64,000 nucleotides of DNA. It comes from Spongilla lacustris. Its lineage: Eukaryota; Porifera; Demospongiae; Spongillida; Spongillidae. The stretch is taken from positions 12,895,150 to 12,959,149 of the forward strand of contig OX442417.1 of assembly GCA_949361645.1 (NCBI GenBank), in the 5' to 3' direction. Positions 8,929 through 21,500 of the stretch are shown here, in pieces. Below the pieces are notes generated by a model. The model worked only from the letters and a program-made list of their open reading frames with translations. It was not told the DNA's origin and did no database searches. Position 1 is the first letter of the stretch, and each line of letters starts with the position of its first letter. A program made the position numbers and the translations under genes.

Positions 8929-10723
8929 TTGCAGAACATGTATAAGTCCGGAGTTTGCCATGATTGCTGCAGCTGTCGACGAAAAACCCGCGGACGTCCC
9001 TCCCAAAATGATGTATGGCCGAGACAAGTAGCGTATCCAACCAATCATGCTGCTAGACATCGTCGTCGTAGCGCTCCAGCTGTTCATGTCAGCACATTTA
9101 TTGAACCTGCTATTGTTCGCACTGATGTTTCTGCTAGCGCTACTGCTCCCACTGATGTTCCTGCTAGCGCTACTATTCCCACTGATGTTTTTGCTAGCGC
9201 CACTGTACTTTTTTTTTTCCTGCTAGCGCTATTGTTCCCGCTAGCTAGTACAACAGTTCCTGCTGGCACTAGTATTTTTCCTGCAGCAATAACTGCTGAT
9301 GTTCCAGCTACTGTTCCCGCTGCTATCTCTGGTGATGCAACAACTGCTAATGTTCCTAGTACTGATTCTGGTGCTGCCACTGCAGATGTTCCTGGTACTG
9401 CTATCCCACACAAAGGCACATCACACCACAATTATGGCAGTCGGGATTTCATTTGCCATGTTCTGAGTCTGTTGGGTACTGAAGCCGGTTCTGACATAAG
9501 CCATATTCCAAGTGTTGACCATCGAAAAGCTGCTAGAGTTAAGGAAGATTTGATTGCTGATGGTTTCCAAAGGATTCAATCCATATTCTGGAAGGGTTGG
9601 GTCAAGTTGCTCCTCTCTGCTTTGAACCTACCTGACGACAAGGTATTAAAGAAAATATTTTTAATACCAGGCACCCATGTTCAAAATGAGGCAGATGCCA
9701 ATGCTGGAGGTGAAACTACTGTAGGATCAAGTTCCCATTCCATTGTTGCAACACACATCATTGAAGCCATTAAGCATGAGAAATCTTACCATACTTTGGG
9801 AGCGAGGCACCTTCTGGCTCCTTTTGGTACTTTGCCGACCAAATTCTGGCTTGAGCATTTCAATATGTAAACATTGGTTGCTGAGCTTAAGTTTCAGGCC
9901 CAAGTAGATGCTGAGTACCAACGCCATGGTCGACTGTGTTGCTCTTAAAGCCAGATTTCAAGGCTCCATTTCACACATCAACTCTTCAGGGATTGCTGGC
10001 TTTTATGCCTCTGAATACATTACCACTGGTGGCATTGCGCAGCAGGTCACAACACTGAATTTATTAGGAACATGGGACAGTACATTCCTTCTAAAACTGT
10101 GACTCTACCTGTAATCCAGCCAGCATCAATGGATGTGAACCCCTTTCAACAAGCAGGGGTTAATTTTACTGGTGTGAATGTTCTCATGAGCAGTGACTTG
10201 CGTAGCGACATGGCTGTATTAAGTATAAAGCTCAACATCGGTATAAGAAGAGGAAGAGGAATAGGAGTGCAAGTGAACAGAAGTGAGAGAAGAGGAAGAG
10301 GCTGCTATGAAGCTAGGTGAGGTGAAGAAAATATATCCCCAGTGTAACACATGCAAGTACCATTTCAAATCGGAAGTGTTCCTAAAGAAGCATGCATGTT
10401 GTGGTGCCTGCCAATCCAAAGATGCTCTAAGTGTAGCCATGCGCTATGCAGGTACAATCCTTGCCACAAGGGATTTCTCTTTGTCAGGTTGTATTGCTAA
10501 TATGTCAACCTTATTCTCTACTCCGGATTCTTCACCACCTGCTACATTTGAATGTAATTTTCGAGTTGGGTGGGCCCAGGTACGTAAGGCCATGCATCCT
10601 ATTTTCAGCATCAGGGTACAGCAATTTATTGCTCGCTGTTGGCAGGAGGGAATTATAGCCAGACGTGCCAAGGTTTCTGCAGAGGCAGCCGTTGTTGTAC
10701 TTCTTCTTCAGGGATTGAAGTAA
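8929..10723 (+). pseudogene. Broken copy of the TTAA-transposon protein (unknown family)
   Basis: Three open frames, with shifts between them, align in order with the minus-strand gene at 54.4-56.9 kb. Frame 1 (8929-9870) has a Cys cluster (SGVCHDCCSC, then RGRP), 10-residue repeats of the type TDVPASATIP, and LGARHLLAPFGTLP. Frame 2 (10072-10320) has MGQYIPSKTV and AGVNFTGVNV, matching LGQSVPSYIT and PGVNFSGCRV in the other copy. Frame 3 (10283-10723) has YPQCNTCKYHF, FLKKHACC, ILATRDFS and AEAAV. A T-run and hydrophobic stretch around 9,210 look like an insertion. I saw no terminal repeats around this copy. Function unknown; not translatable as one protein. Confidence 0.6.
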
Positions 10724-10852
10724 GTTGTGGTCTAGGTGAGTCTCAGTTACCTTTGACATGATCATGTCAGTAAGGGAAGCAGTTAGTTTTACTGATGCAA
10801 GTAGGGCAGGAGCGGACGTTTCAGTGGGATTGGCTATGCCCAGTCCCCCAAG

Positions 10853-11362
10853 TCAGACTGGTAGAGCATAATAGCTGCATTCCAGACTAGAGCTTGAAGG
10901 ACGGCCTGTTAAGGCTGGTAAGAGACATTCGTGAATTGCGTGCTCAAAAGGAACTAATAGGTTTTGTATGTCCGATATTGTCCTTGAGACAAAAGTCCAC
11001 TGACTGGATAGACTGTGGGTGAATGCACTGTACGCTGAATGTGGGTGTGTGGCAGCAATGCATGCCAGACTCTTAACTTCCTCAACCCAGGTGCATACTT
11101 TGTTTCTGACATACTCTTCAGTAAAGGATTTAGAGCCAATGGCCGCCCCAAGACAACGCTTTCCAGCACAAATGGAAACATTGGTACCAGCAAATAGCTG
11201 TTTGGCCTTCTCAGCATGCTCAGGTTTGGTGACTAAAAATGTTTTTGAGGGATTGGGATGGTATCCAAAATTAGGACCAGCAGAACACAAAGCATCCCAC
11301 CACACTCGCAGATCAGCACACGACCCTGCACCGGATGCATCATCTGCATACCACACCTGGTG
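10853..11362 (-). pseudogene. Reverse transcriptase fragment (YADD motif)
   Basis: The frame begins QVWYADDASGAGS, the RT catalytic YxDD box, followed by GPNFGYHPNPSKT, ATHPHSAYSAFTHSLSSQW and LVPFEHAIHECLLPAL. This is a family of long RT proteins I recognise from cnidarian-like genomes but cannot place in a clade. The palm upstream of YADD is missing. The 'KRPD/WDATCVD' tail expected downstream is absent here but occurs in the 0.5-1.6 kb palindrome. Truncated retroelement fragment. Confidence 0.65.
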
Positions 11363-12782
11363 AACTTGAGGGCATGTTGCTGCGTTTAATACTTAGAATG
11401 TTTATTACATGTCCAATGGTTACTCAGTTTAGGGACTTCTTAGTAGTGTAACAAGATTTTTATCTCTTAAATTGAATTAAGCAGTCTCATATAAAAAACA
11501 AACGGAAATTCAAGGCCTTAGAGTTGAAACATTCCTTATATAAAGCTACTATAATGAGCTATCTGTTTGAGCTCTTATAAATTGTATTTTTAGTTAAAAG
11601 CCATGAAACATGCATGTAATCTTATGATATCTTAATGTTTTGAACCTCACATAGGAATTCTGATATTTTTAGTGATCCAAAATCAAAAGATGCGATCAAA
11701 GATGTTACTAATGATGCTATTTTTAGATCCCGGTGTATAGTACTATTGGATGTATCGGTCCAATGATGTTCAATAACTGGCGCATCGTAGAAGGTACCCG
11801 GCACTTCGTTAAATCTTTTTGAAACTTAATAGAAAGATATCAGTTAGAAGGATTTATTATCAAGAGGAGTCATTTCTTACCCTTGATGCGACTCAGCGGT
11901 TAATCAATACGAAGCTGTTCTAAAAAACTAGTCTAACCTATTTTTGAAGTATTCGGAAGTAGTTCTGAGTGCATAGTAAGCCATGGTGAAGTACAATGAA
12001 GCTACATGCAGGAATCCGGATCGTTTCTACCAAACGGTGTCAATAAACAATTTAAAAATTGCAAATATAGATTTTTTTTTTTCTTCTGACGTCTAGGATT
12101 TTAATCACGGATTCCGAAGTGCCTATTTATGGTGAAGAGGCTGATACGGTGTCTTTTTGATGTCAATGAACTTCTCCCATGGGGCTGGGTGTCTTTGTGT
12201 AGGTTTTGTCGAAAAATGTATATATCTCGTAGGGATAGCGTCTCCAGTATCGTAATTTTGCATTTCTTTGTAATACACTCACTGTCTTTGTGCCTTCTGG
12301 CTTGTCTTTGTGTGCCTTTGCGTGCCTTTGATCAAAGGAATTATTGGTCATGTAACACTAATTTCGTGTAAGAAGCAATTGCAACGTTCCAATAAATGAT
12401 GTCGGGTTGTGTCTGCTTGCAAGGCATCCTTTATGCATGACGTGCGTGTTTATTTATCGCGGCGAACCAAGCTGAAGGTTCATGCCCATCAGTGCTACTA
12501 GCAAGTAGAGCAAAACATTCAGCCTGCGCTTTTTTTTTACTCTGGGCCAATCCCATTCAGCCTCAATTTTGAATATTCATATATTATACATGTGTATTAT
12601 ATATATACATGTACATGCATGCATGTACTGTAACAGATCCAGATCCCCCCCCCCCCCCCCCCCATGTGATACCTCTGTCAATGAAACAAGGATATCAAGT
12701 TACTACCGCACGCGAGTCAGATTAGTATTATATAATGGGCAGAGCCTAATACATGCATTCTTGACATCGGACGAACAGAGAA
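11363..12782. other. No gene seen
   Basis: AT-rich DNA without a convincing exon. A C run of 19 lies at 12,645-12,663, next to an ATGTACATG-rich stretch. Confidence 0.5.
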
Positions 12783-12834
12783 ATGCAGGTGGCCGCTACA
12801 ACAGTTCTTCTGGTGGCATCCGCCCTCGCTGCGA
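12783..12834 (+). CDS. Possible signal-peptide first exon
   Basis: ATG at 12783 starts MQVAATTVLLVASALAAS, a classical short signal peptide with an AAS-type cleavage site. It is followed by a consensus donor (GCGA|GTGAGT) in phase 1. Phase 1 matches the entry phase of the LDLa exons downstream, so it could be an alternative first exon of that gene or the start of another secreted protein. No second exon can be tied to it. Confidence 0.35.
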
Positions 12835-13373
12835 GTGAGTTTAACCATAGATGTTGGAATTGCAATATATATACGGTTTTTAAGTTTGGTGTGTGTCTGG
12901 TAGTGTGTGAATGCATTGCTATGGTGTTTGATCCACCTTTGCTGTAAAAACATGACGAATACGAATTTTTATTACAATCGAGGCGTATTCGTATTAAGCC
13001 CCGACCCTACGCCTGCAACTGCATACATGCATGTAGGTGAAATTTGTGCAGGCATACTAACCCGTAATTAAAAGGTACTCCGTCTCAAATCCGATAATAG
13101 TTAACGAACTCCCAAATTACGATTTTATTCGGCATGGTTTCATACCGATCGAGCATGGGCCTCCCTGGGGGGTTAATAAAAGTTAACCACTCGCTGAATT
13201 GCATGATAGCAGACAGCACCCTCACTCACACCACTGATTGAATTGGCCGAAAGCGGACAACGTATTCGCGGCGGTAAAATGGAGCACCCTTGCCATATCC
13301 TGCCCCCCCCCCCCCCCCCCCCCCTTCCAGAAAAGCTGGGGGCGCCCATGCCGAGACCCAAATGACGTAGGCA
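12835..13373. other. No gene seen; one C run
   Basis: Noncoding sequence with a run of 22 C at 13,303-13,324. Confidence 0.5.
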
Positions 13374-13565
13374 TATCCAGTGCGTGCATATATACGTAGA
13401 TAGTCTCTATAAACTATCTATGATGTATACAACGTACACTTGGGAAGACTGTTTATATACCATATCCAGTAGGCGCTTGCGTGCATGCATATATATATAC
13501 ATGTATAATTATATGCGTAGATAGCCTCTATAAACTATCTATTTGGCAAGACTATTTATGACATA
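13374..13565. repeat. Two-copy direct repeat of about 95 bp
   Basis: The phrase GTAGATAG(T/C)CTCTATAAACTATCTAT, followed by 'GG(G/C)AAGACT(G/A)TTTAT', occurs at about 13,395 and 13,518. The second copy is expanded by ATGTATA-rich sequence. Confidence 0.65.
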
Positions 13566-14165
13566 TAATGCACGGCGACTGACATGCAAGGTCTCAACAA
13601 TAGGCGCAAAGTGCTTCAGTGCAATCCGTTCCACTTGACTAAAAGTAAAACTCGCCCATGGCCACTCTTCCATGATCGTGGAATATTCTGTGACCTCCGA
13701 TTTAGCTGTGTCCCTTACATGTACATGAAAATAGCACGATATTGACTTATATACGCTGAGTTATGAATTCGTTATACGAGACAACCATGCATGCACAAAG
13801 GCTTTACTCACAAATAAGACCATCTGGATTACTAGATATTGTGGTAAAACGCGCTAATACAACCGTTTCAGTCCTATTGGCGAGTTTCCCGCCTTTCGAA
13901 ATGTGCTTTGATTAGACTCCCAATACCTTTGATATACGCGTAACAAACTGACTGCATATTAGCGTTTTGCGCAGTTTCTGAAGGATTTTTATGTGCATGC
14001 GCTACAACATCACAAAGAAGCGGATGAATGTCATGATCGCTAATACTAGTACAGTTAGCTTATACGTTCACTATTGATTGTTTGCATACACTTCATTTGA
14101 TTCTTTTATTACCAGGTATAACGCCGAAATATACACGGTATACACCTCTTCCCCCACCCCCAGAA

Positions 14166-17100
14166 ATGGCAAAAATGTATGCACTGCTGGTCTTATTAAT
14201 AGTCGGTGGTCGGATTGGGGAAGTGTGTAGTAGTAAATGTGGTATTAAATTACATTTGATATCCCTCTGATGTGTGTGGCATGCAGGTCTCAGACCAATA
14301 CGCCCCCTCGCTCGCTGATGCGTTGCACATGCTAGCGCGTTTGTCATGTTTGCCATAGTAGAAGTATTATTATTCGATGCAGGGTTATTGGCTGGCTTGA
14401 GATATAAAATCAAAGTGCAGTCATGTATACGCATAAACCGATGACAACAACCCAGTCCACTTCTACAATTGGTGCGCGACCCTCTGAGACACGGGTTGTG
14501 TGCTCAGAGTCCAATCGATCGCGATCCACTTTATTCCTCCATGGTTCGTTCTCGTGTGACGCGTCAGCTTGTATTGATTGTCTTCTACACATGATCTGAC
14601 GTCTTTTCACATGCAAGCTCTCTTGCTATTTCGACCTGCAAAAAGATAATACCAAGGATTATTAACTATAATACAAACGAAAATGCGTCGCCAAATATAA
14701 TTAATATATTTTGTTTGTTTTTTGAAACAATTATTACAAGGATTCACGAGGTCATTAAAAAGAGCGAACAGTTGGTCAGTAGTTTAATAGCAGCATTGCG
14801 TTGAACGGGTAGAATACAGTATCTTTGTGCGACAAAATGGTTTGTGAATCGTGTTGCGGTGAAGAAACATATAGTATAGTATGCGCATGCGCACTGGGCC
14901 GCGTACATCATTCATGTTAGCTAGCTAATGCGGTTACTTGGTTATACGTTGTAGTGCCGTGTCGTGTCAAAGTGCATTGTTCAGAAGTTACTATTAAAAC
15001 TCAAGTAACAAATTGGTGTCAGAAGTGCTTCACATAAAAATATATTGCCCGGTCTATACAATGTAAACCGCCTGCTTAAAAGAGGACTACCGTCCTGTGC
15101 CATACTAGTGCCCCTCTACAACAAAGGAATGGGGGAAGGGATCGCTGTATCGATGAATCCCACTTTAAATTGTGCATACTGTTTCGAATTTTCGTGCAGT
15201 TCAAAAACGAGGGTGCTAACGTTGGGCAAGTGCCTGTGCACCATGGTGTTTATTTGCATTAGAAGGGAGGGGTTTCCGTCCCTCCCCTCTCCCTCTTTCA
15301 CTTCATTTCGTTCTAAAGCGGCAACAGCATGACATAGGTCCGAAATTTAAAGACAGGGAGGGTGAGGGAGGGCTAATGTAAAGAGCTCCAATTAAGCGAA
15401 ATCATCACACATGCACTGGTGCTTAACCCAACCTGCATGTCGTGTCTAGAGTTGTATATCCTTTTTTAAAAATATTATGCCGTGTGTATGATAATGTAAA
15501 AGAGTCTGTCTCACATGCCTGTTACTTTGAGAAGGTTCTATTGCAGCCCCATAGTCTACCGCTAATACAGTGTATAATGAGAAATGTAATTTAGTACATT
15601 GGATATGCCCAGGGAATAGTTGAAGGAGTTTGGCATATAGGGCACATCACATTTGGGAATTGAACGTATAATGGTAACTGTTATAAGTAGTTGTAAATTC
15701 TTACTACTTTGCAACTCCTGGTCCTGGTTCTAGGTAGTAACTCCTGCTACTGTTCCTGATTTTAGCCATGCATATATTCACGTACCCTGAACTACATGCA
15801 TTTGTACATAATTATATAGATTGCATAATGAAAATGACACTCAGCTCTTATCGAGACATCAGATTAGGTCTAGATCCTTTAGTTAGAATGTGCATCTATC
15901 TTCAATTGATATGGGGAGGGGAAGTTGGATTGGTAATGTAATGTTTAACACTTTTTTTCAATCCACCAGATGGATGCCGCACAGGCAAATTTCAGTGCTC
16001 AAATGGAAATTGCATTCCAATTTTTTATTGGTGTGATTCCTACAATGACTGTAGAGACAACAGTGATGAGGTTGGATGCTGTAAGTCACAGCAATAATAA
16101 TGCAGCGGCTCTTATGAACAAACTCAGTCTTAATAACTGAGTATGAATTCCTGGATAGTTGTTTATGGAGCTAACTGCTTGTACATGTGAATGATATATT
16201 AACATACTTAAATGGGCTTTAGGGGGAAAAAACAGTTATGTTACAATTTAGGTACACAATAGATATGACTCTCATACTCAGTCCTGATTTTATAAACGAA
16301 AGAAATTGCAACATATTTGAATTTGAGCTAATGTAAATATGCAGTACTTGTACATTATTTAGCTTCCATTACAGGCATTACTTCATTGCCACTTTCAGCC
16401 TTCCATGAATATTGTATGTGTATGTATTGTTATCCATATCTCTATCTGTTTGTGTACGTGTTGCATGAACTTTACTTGTTTAGATATACATGTGTAAAAT
16501 GGAACACACTCATTTCAATCATCCTTGTATCCATTTACGTATTGTATGTTGTGTTATACTTTTTATTATCTGAACTATACTTGTTTGAATATCTGGAGGT
16601 ATATGTGGAATGCACTCATTTTGATCATTCCTGTATCCTTCTGTCTTAGCTCCTTGCAGTGCTAATATGTTCAGATGCTACACTGATAACTACTGCATCA
16701 ACTCTACTCTGGCCTGCAATTCAGTTTCAAACTGTCCATCTGATAATTCTGATGAATATCAATGTTCATTACGTATGTTGCAGTGGGGTATACATATCTG
16801 AAATGTGCTATATGTATAGCAAACTATTTCAGAAGGTGAAAAATATACAACAAAAAATCATAGACATGCATCTTGGCTATTAATGTACAATGCATGCAGG
16901 TCAAGCATTATTACATGCAAGCACTTCCGAATCAAAACATAATGTATGGGTGGCTGGAGGATAAGGGCTTTATATCAAATTCAAAGAAGGCAGGATGCAT
17001 GCATCACTACATGTACCTGCAAGTGGCTTATCCCATTAATGTGCAGTACTGCCAAGCATAATTAATTCCAGCACAAAATGGAGATATCTAAAAACATTGT

Positions 17101-17327
17101 TTGTATCAGAGAATATTGCCTTCCAAGATTAGTAACTCAATACCAAGGAATGTAATGTTCAAATCAACTGTGCAATGCGGCTCAACTTCAACTGACAGTA
17201 AATGCTTTCTATCCCCACACAGCAACCTGCTCAAACATTCGCTGTGCAAACAGAGAATGTGTCTTGAATTCAGCCAGGTGCGATGGGGTGAATAACTGTG
17301 GAGATGGAAGCGATGAGAAAGGCTGTG
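14166..17327 (+). CDS. Secreted/membrane protein with LDL-receptor class A repeats, partial
   Basis: Proposed exons: 14166-14232 (signal peptide [15 protein letters not shown], donor GTAAAT), 15970-16080, 16650-16772 and 17223-17327. All junctions are phase 1 and GT-AG. Exons 2-4 each encode one LDLa module with six Cys and the acidic calcium site: [23 protein letters not shown] and [11 protein letters not shown]. LDLa modules bind calcium and protein ligands outside the cell, in lipoprotein receptors, matrix proteins and proteases. No stop, transmembrane segment or further domain is visible, and a 21-kb transposon begins 0.5 kb downstream, so the gene is incomplete here. The LDLa exons are firm; the first exon rests on matching phase and signal-peptide character. 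Confidence 0.7.
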
Positions 17328-17842
17328 GTAAGATTTTGCACACAGATGTGCATACACTTGGGTGTGACTGATCATGTGCATGTCCAATGTCTAGGCATGA
17401 ATAAGAGTATACATCCAAGTGTGTGTATGCATAAAGCACCATACATGCACCTTCTCAACAGTTTCTGTAGTACCAGCTAACTCTCTAACATTGACCTCCC
17501 AGGCTAAACATAATTCAAATGCGATGTACATATGTACACCTCCAGTATGCACATACCAATACGAACTAATCCTTGTATCATATAGTTTTGGATCTGGTTT
17601 ATTACATATTCACTAAATGCAACTAAGAACTTAAATGTAGCTTGCATATGTGTGTGCATGCGTGTATGTATGCAATGCATGTTGTTATATGACATTATGT
17701 TGTAATCATACGGCATCAATTAAAATTGATAAGCATAATTTAAAAACACTTTTAATGACAGTTTATACACACGTGAACAAGTATACATGTACATATATAT
17801 ATATATAATTATAATTATATATATATAATTATATATATATAA
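17328..17842. other. No exon seen; AT-rich flank of transposon
   Basis: Probably intron of the LDLa gene. The last 60 bases are (TA)n/ATTATA sequence at the apparent left boundary of the 21-kb element. Confidence 0.4.
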
Positions 17843-18368
17843 TTGGAACGTTCTATGAGATTTTGATGCTTGTGAATTTTATATATATAGCATCCAATTC
17901 AAAGCGCTATATCTTCAAAAGGGTTTGCACTATTGACTTCCTATTTTCAGCACTTCATACTACACCGTTTCTCTATGCTAAAATATATTTTGGGGTCTTG
18001 CACTTACTCCGTGCCAGGATTGCAACGTCCGATACCACACCGGGTTCAAACCCGACATAACTTTAGGTAGGAGTAATCAAATCGCTTCAAATTCGGTTTG
18101 TAGGTAGAGAGGTCCTATACCTATTGATTTGTTCTGTTCGTTAATTTTCATACAAACCGTTACGGAGAAACAGCTGTGCAAAGTAAGTACACGTTTCCCG
18201 CTCGAATCGCGCCTTTATATGTACACGGAACAGTTTCCATTCTCCGGAGCGCATGAATATTCAAACTATTCCTATAGGGCGTGATAACCACACCTATAAG
18301 GTCACCAAACAAACGGGCGGCTGAATTGTAGTGCTTGTTACGGTTGTTTTTTGGTGTAGATAAACGAT
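17843..18368 (+). repeat. Left terminal unit of element 1
   Basis: It shares with the other terminal units, in order, GACTTCCTATTTTCA, GGGTCTTGCACTTACTCCG, GGTTCAAACCCG, TTCAAATTCGGTTTGTAGG, GATTTGTTCTGTTCG and TTTCCCGCTCGAATCGCGCC. It then reaches GTGTAGATAAACGATATGG, the acceptor and start-codon context of the transposon gene. The outer tip (TTGGAACGTTC...) is only weakly like the canonical TGGGACAGTTTCC. Confidence 0.65.
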
Positions 18369-18560
18369 ATGGTGACGTATAACACGAGTGAAGGCGAGCT
18401 CGTCGAGTCACTGAATCAGTCGGCGGATGAGTTCGAACTGTACGAATACGACGATCGATATTCAAGCTCGATACATTGGACGAGGATGGAGAGATTGAGA
18501 AAAGTAGCGATGGCGGTCGTACCACTGACGTTGGTGGTTGTATTAGTGATAGGGAGTGAG
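18369..18560 (+). pseudogene. Decayed N-terminus of the DUF7869-like protein at left end of element 1
   Basis: The frame starts MVTYNTSEGELVESLNQSADEF. It parallels the intact N-terminus MAKSDDELVVYHSADEFEW at 38.3 kb and sits after the same acceptor (GTGTAG|ATAAACGAT). It soon runs into unrelated hydrophobic codons and then repeats. Either the terminal repeat reaches into the coding region or a second, inverted gene was replaced by satellites. Confidence 0.55.
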
Positions 18561-18569
18561 CAGCCCATG

Positions 18570-21500
18570 AATTACCAAAAGAGCCACCAGCCCCACCCCC
18601 ACATAGCCAGGGGCTAATGGGGCTAGGCCCTTCACTACAAGTTCGCTCAGCAGCCCTGGGGCCAAAGAGGCCATCCCCACACAGCAGAACCACAAGCCCC
18701 CTCACTGCAAGTGCACACTATATACCTTTGGAACCATTATGCCTCATGCTGCAATTTAAATTAATGGCCTCACATTCCAAATAGTGGAGCCATCAAGTGG
18801 AATTAACAGGCCCCATAATTCCAGCAAGGGAGCCACCAGCTAACCTGGCCAATGGAGCTAACATCCACAATGCCAGTGGAGACACCAGCCCTCTCGCAGA
18901 TAGATCATCAGACACCCACACTGCCAGCAGGGATGTGGCCCCCACAATAATGCCAGTGGAGATGCCAGCCCTCAGGCTGCAAATGGAATCAGCATCCCCA
19001 ACAATTTCAGGGGAGCAATGAACTACATGTACCAACAACACGTGATGACCTCACTACCAGATCAATCATTAACCCTCACTCCGCAAGTGGTCTTAACAGG
19101 CTCCACACATTGGGACCAACCCCCCCCCCCCCCCCCCCCCCACTATCTTTCTTTCAATACAAGTTGAGTCAACTGGGATCCCCCACACAGTAGAACCACC
19201 AGCCCCCTCACCGCAAGCTCATGAACAACACCAGTGGAACCTGTAAAGTCTACACTGCAACTGAACTTAATAAATAAAGCCTCACACTGCAGCCAGCAGC
19301 CCATGGAACCATTCTTACAGAACACCCTCAGCTACCCAGGGCCAATGGGGTAGCCTCCACAAAGTCAGTGAAGATGCCACCCCAAGTTGAGTCAGCAGCC
19401 CCCACACAAACCAGGGCCAATAGGGCCAGCCCCACACAGTACAACCACCAGCCCCTCTCTGCTCACTTCAAATAGAGCCACTAGACCCTCTACCAGTACA
19501 CACTGCAAGTCCAGACGGCAGGCCACATGAGTGGAGCCCTCTCACCGATGGAGCCCAGCAAGGAAGTACCAGCTGCCACACAACCAGTGGTTAATCGAGC
19601 CCCCAGAATAATGCCAGTGGAGAAACCAGCCCTCGCACTGCAAGTGGATTCAGCAACCCCAAAAATTTCAGGGGTACATGTAAATGTACTTGAGGGGGAA
19701 AAGAAAACCACACATGCCCTTTTCAAACACTACAACAGAACAAGTGGAACTTTAAGCCCTCATAGTTAATATGTAGCAGTCCCCACAGCCCCCCCCCCCC
19801 CCCCCCCCCCCCCCGCTACTACCTGTCCTACATGTACAATGAAAGAGGGGCCAATCAGCCAATGGGACAGTACAACCACCAACCCTCTTCATTAGTCAGG
19901 GAACATGTACCAAGAACACATGCCGTCACTACAAGTTGAACCTCAATGCAAGTGGACTTAACAGGCCCACCACACACTGGTGCCAGCCCTCCCCCCCCCT
20001 CAGCCCCCCTCTGCTCACTACGTGTCCTTCACTGCAAGTTGCATCAGCTGTCCATGAGCCAATGGGGGCCACTCCGCCTCACTGCAATCACACACTACCT
20101 TTGGAACCAACCATTAACCCCCATACTGCAAGTGAACTCAATACTGCAAAACCTGACCCCCACACTGCCAGCAAGGGAGCACCAGCTGTCACACAACCAG
20201 AGTGTCTATGTGGCCCCCACTTAATGCCAGTGGAGAAGGCAGCCCTCACACTGGAAATGGAGTCAGTAGCCCCAACAATTTCAGGGGACATGTGCATGTA
20301 CGCACATGTACCAATGGAATAACACATGTCCCACCAATGGAACCATGCAGTGGAACTTTTAGCCCTCACAATAAGTGGACTTATTACTTAGCAGCCCCCA
20401 CAACCTGTCTTTCACTGAAAGAGGGGGCTAATGGGACCATCACCACACAGTACAACTACCAGCCTTCCTCATTGCAAGCCAATGGAACCTCTGCTCAAAC
20501 ATTGGAGCTACCAGTCTTCCCACAAATAGAGCTATCATGCCCCCACACAGCTAGCAGAAATGTGGCCCGCACAATAATGCCAATGGAGATGCCAGCCCTC
20601 AGGCTGCAAATGGAATCAGCATCCCCAACAATTTCAGGGGAGCAATGAACTACATGTACCAACAACACGTGATGACCTCACTACCAGATCAATCATTAAC
20701 CCTCACTCCACAAGTGGCCTTAACAGGCTCCACACATTGGGACCAACCCCCCCCCCCCCCCCCCCCCCCCACTATCTTTCTTTCAATACAAGTTGAGTCA
20801 ACTGGGATCCCCCACACAGTAGAACCACCAGCCCCCTCACCGCAAGCTCATGAACAATACCAGTGGAACCTGTAAAGTCTACACTGCAACTGAACTTAAT
20901 AAATAAAGCCTCACACTGCAGCCAGCAGCCCATGGAACCATTCTTACAGAACACCCTCAGCTACCCAGGGCCAATGGGGTAGCCTCCACAAAGTCAGTGA
21001 AGATGCCACCCCAAGTTGAGTCAGCAGCCCCCACACAAACAAGGGCCAATAGGGCCAGCCCCACACAGTACAATCACCAGCCCCTCTCTGCTCACTTCAA
21101 ATAGAGCCACTAGACCCTCTACCAGTACACACTGCAAGTCCAGACGGCAGGCCACATGAGTGGAGCCCTCTCACCGATGGAGCCCAGCAAGGAAGTACCA
21201 GCTGCCACACAACCAGTGGTTAATCGAGCCCCCAGAATAATGCCAGTGGAGAAACCAGCCCTCGCACTGCAAGTGGATTCAGCAACCCCAAAAATTTCAG
21301 GGGTACATGTAAATGTACTTGAGGGGGAAAAGAAAACCACACATGCCCTCTTCAAACACTACAACAGAACAAGTGGAACTTTAAGCCCTCATAGTTAATA
21401 TGTAGCAGTCCCCACAGCCCTCCCCCCTACTAACAATGAAAGAGGGGCCAATCAGCCAATGGGACAGTACAACCACCAACCCTCTTCATTAGTCAGGGGA

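Noticed and set aside
10219..10440. Minus-strand frames opposite the 8.9-10.7 kb pseudogene
   Set aside because: Shadows of the plus-strand coding remnant, which aligns with the 54-57 kb copy.
18369..18617. 82-codon frame as a complete gene
   Set aside because: Only the first ~30 codons resemble the transposon protein; the rest runs into cargo repeats.
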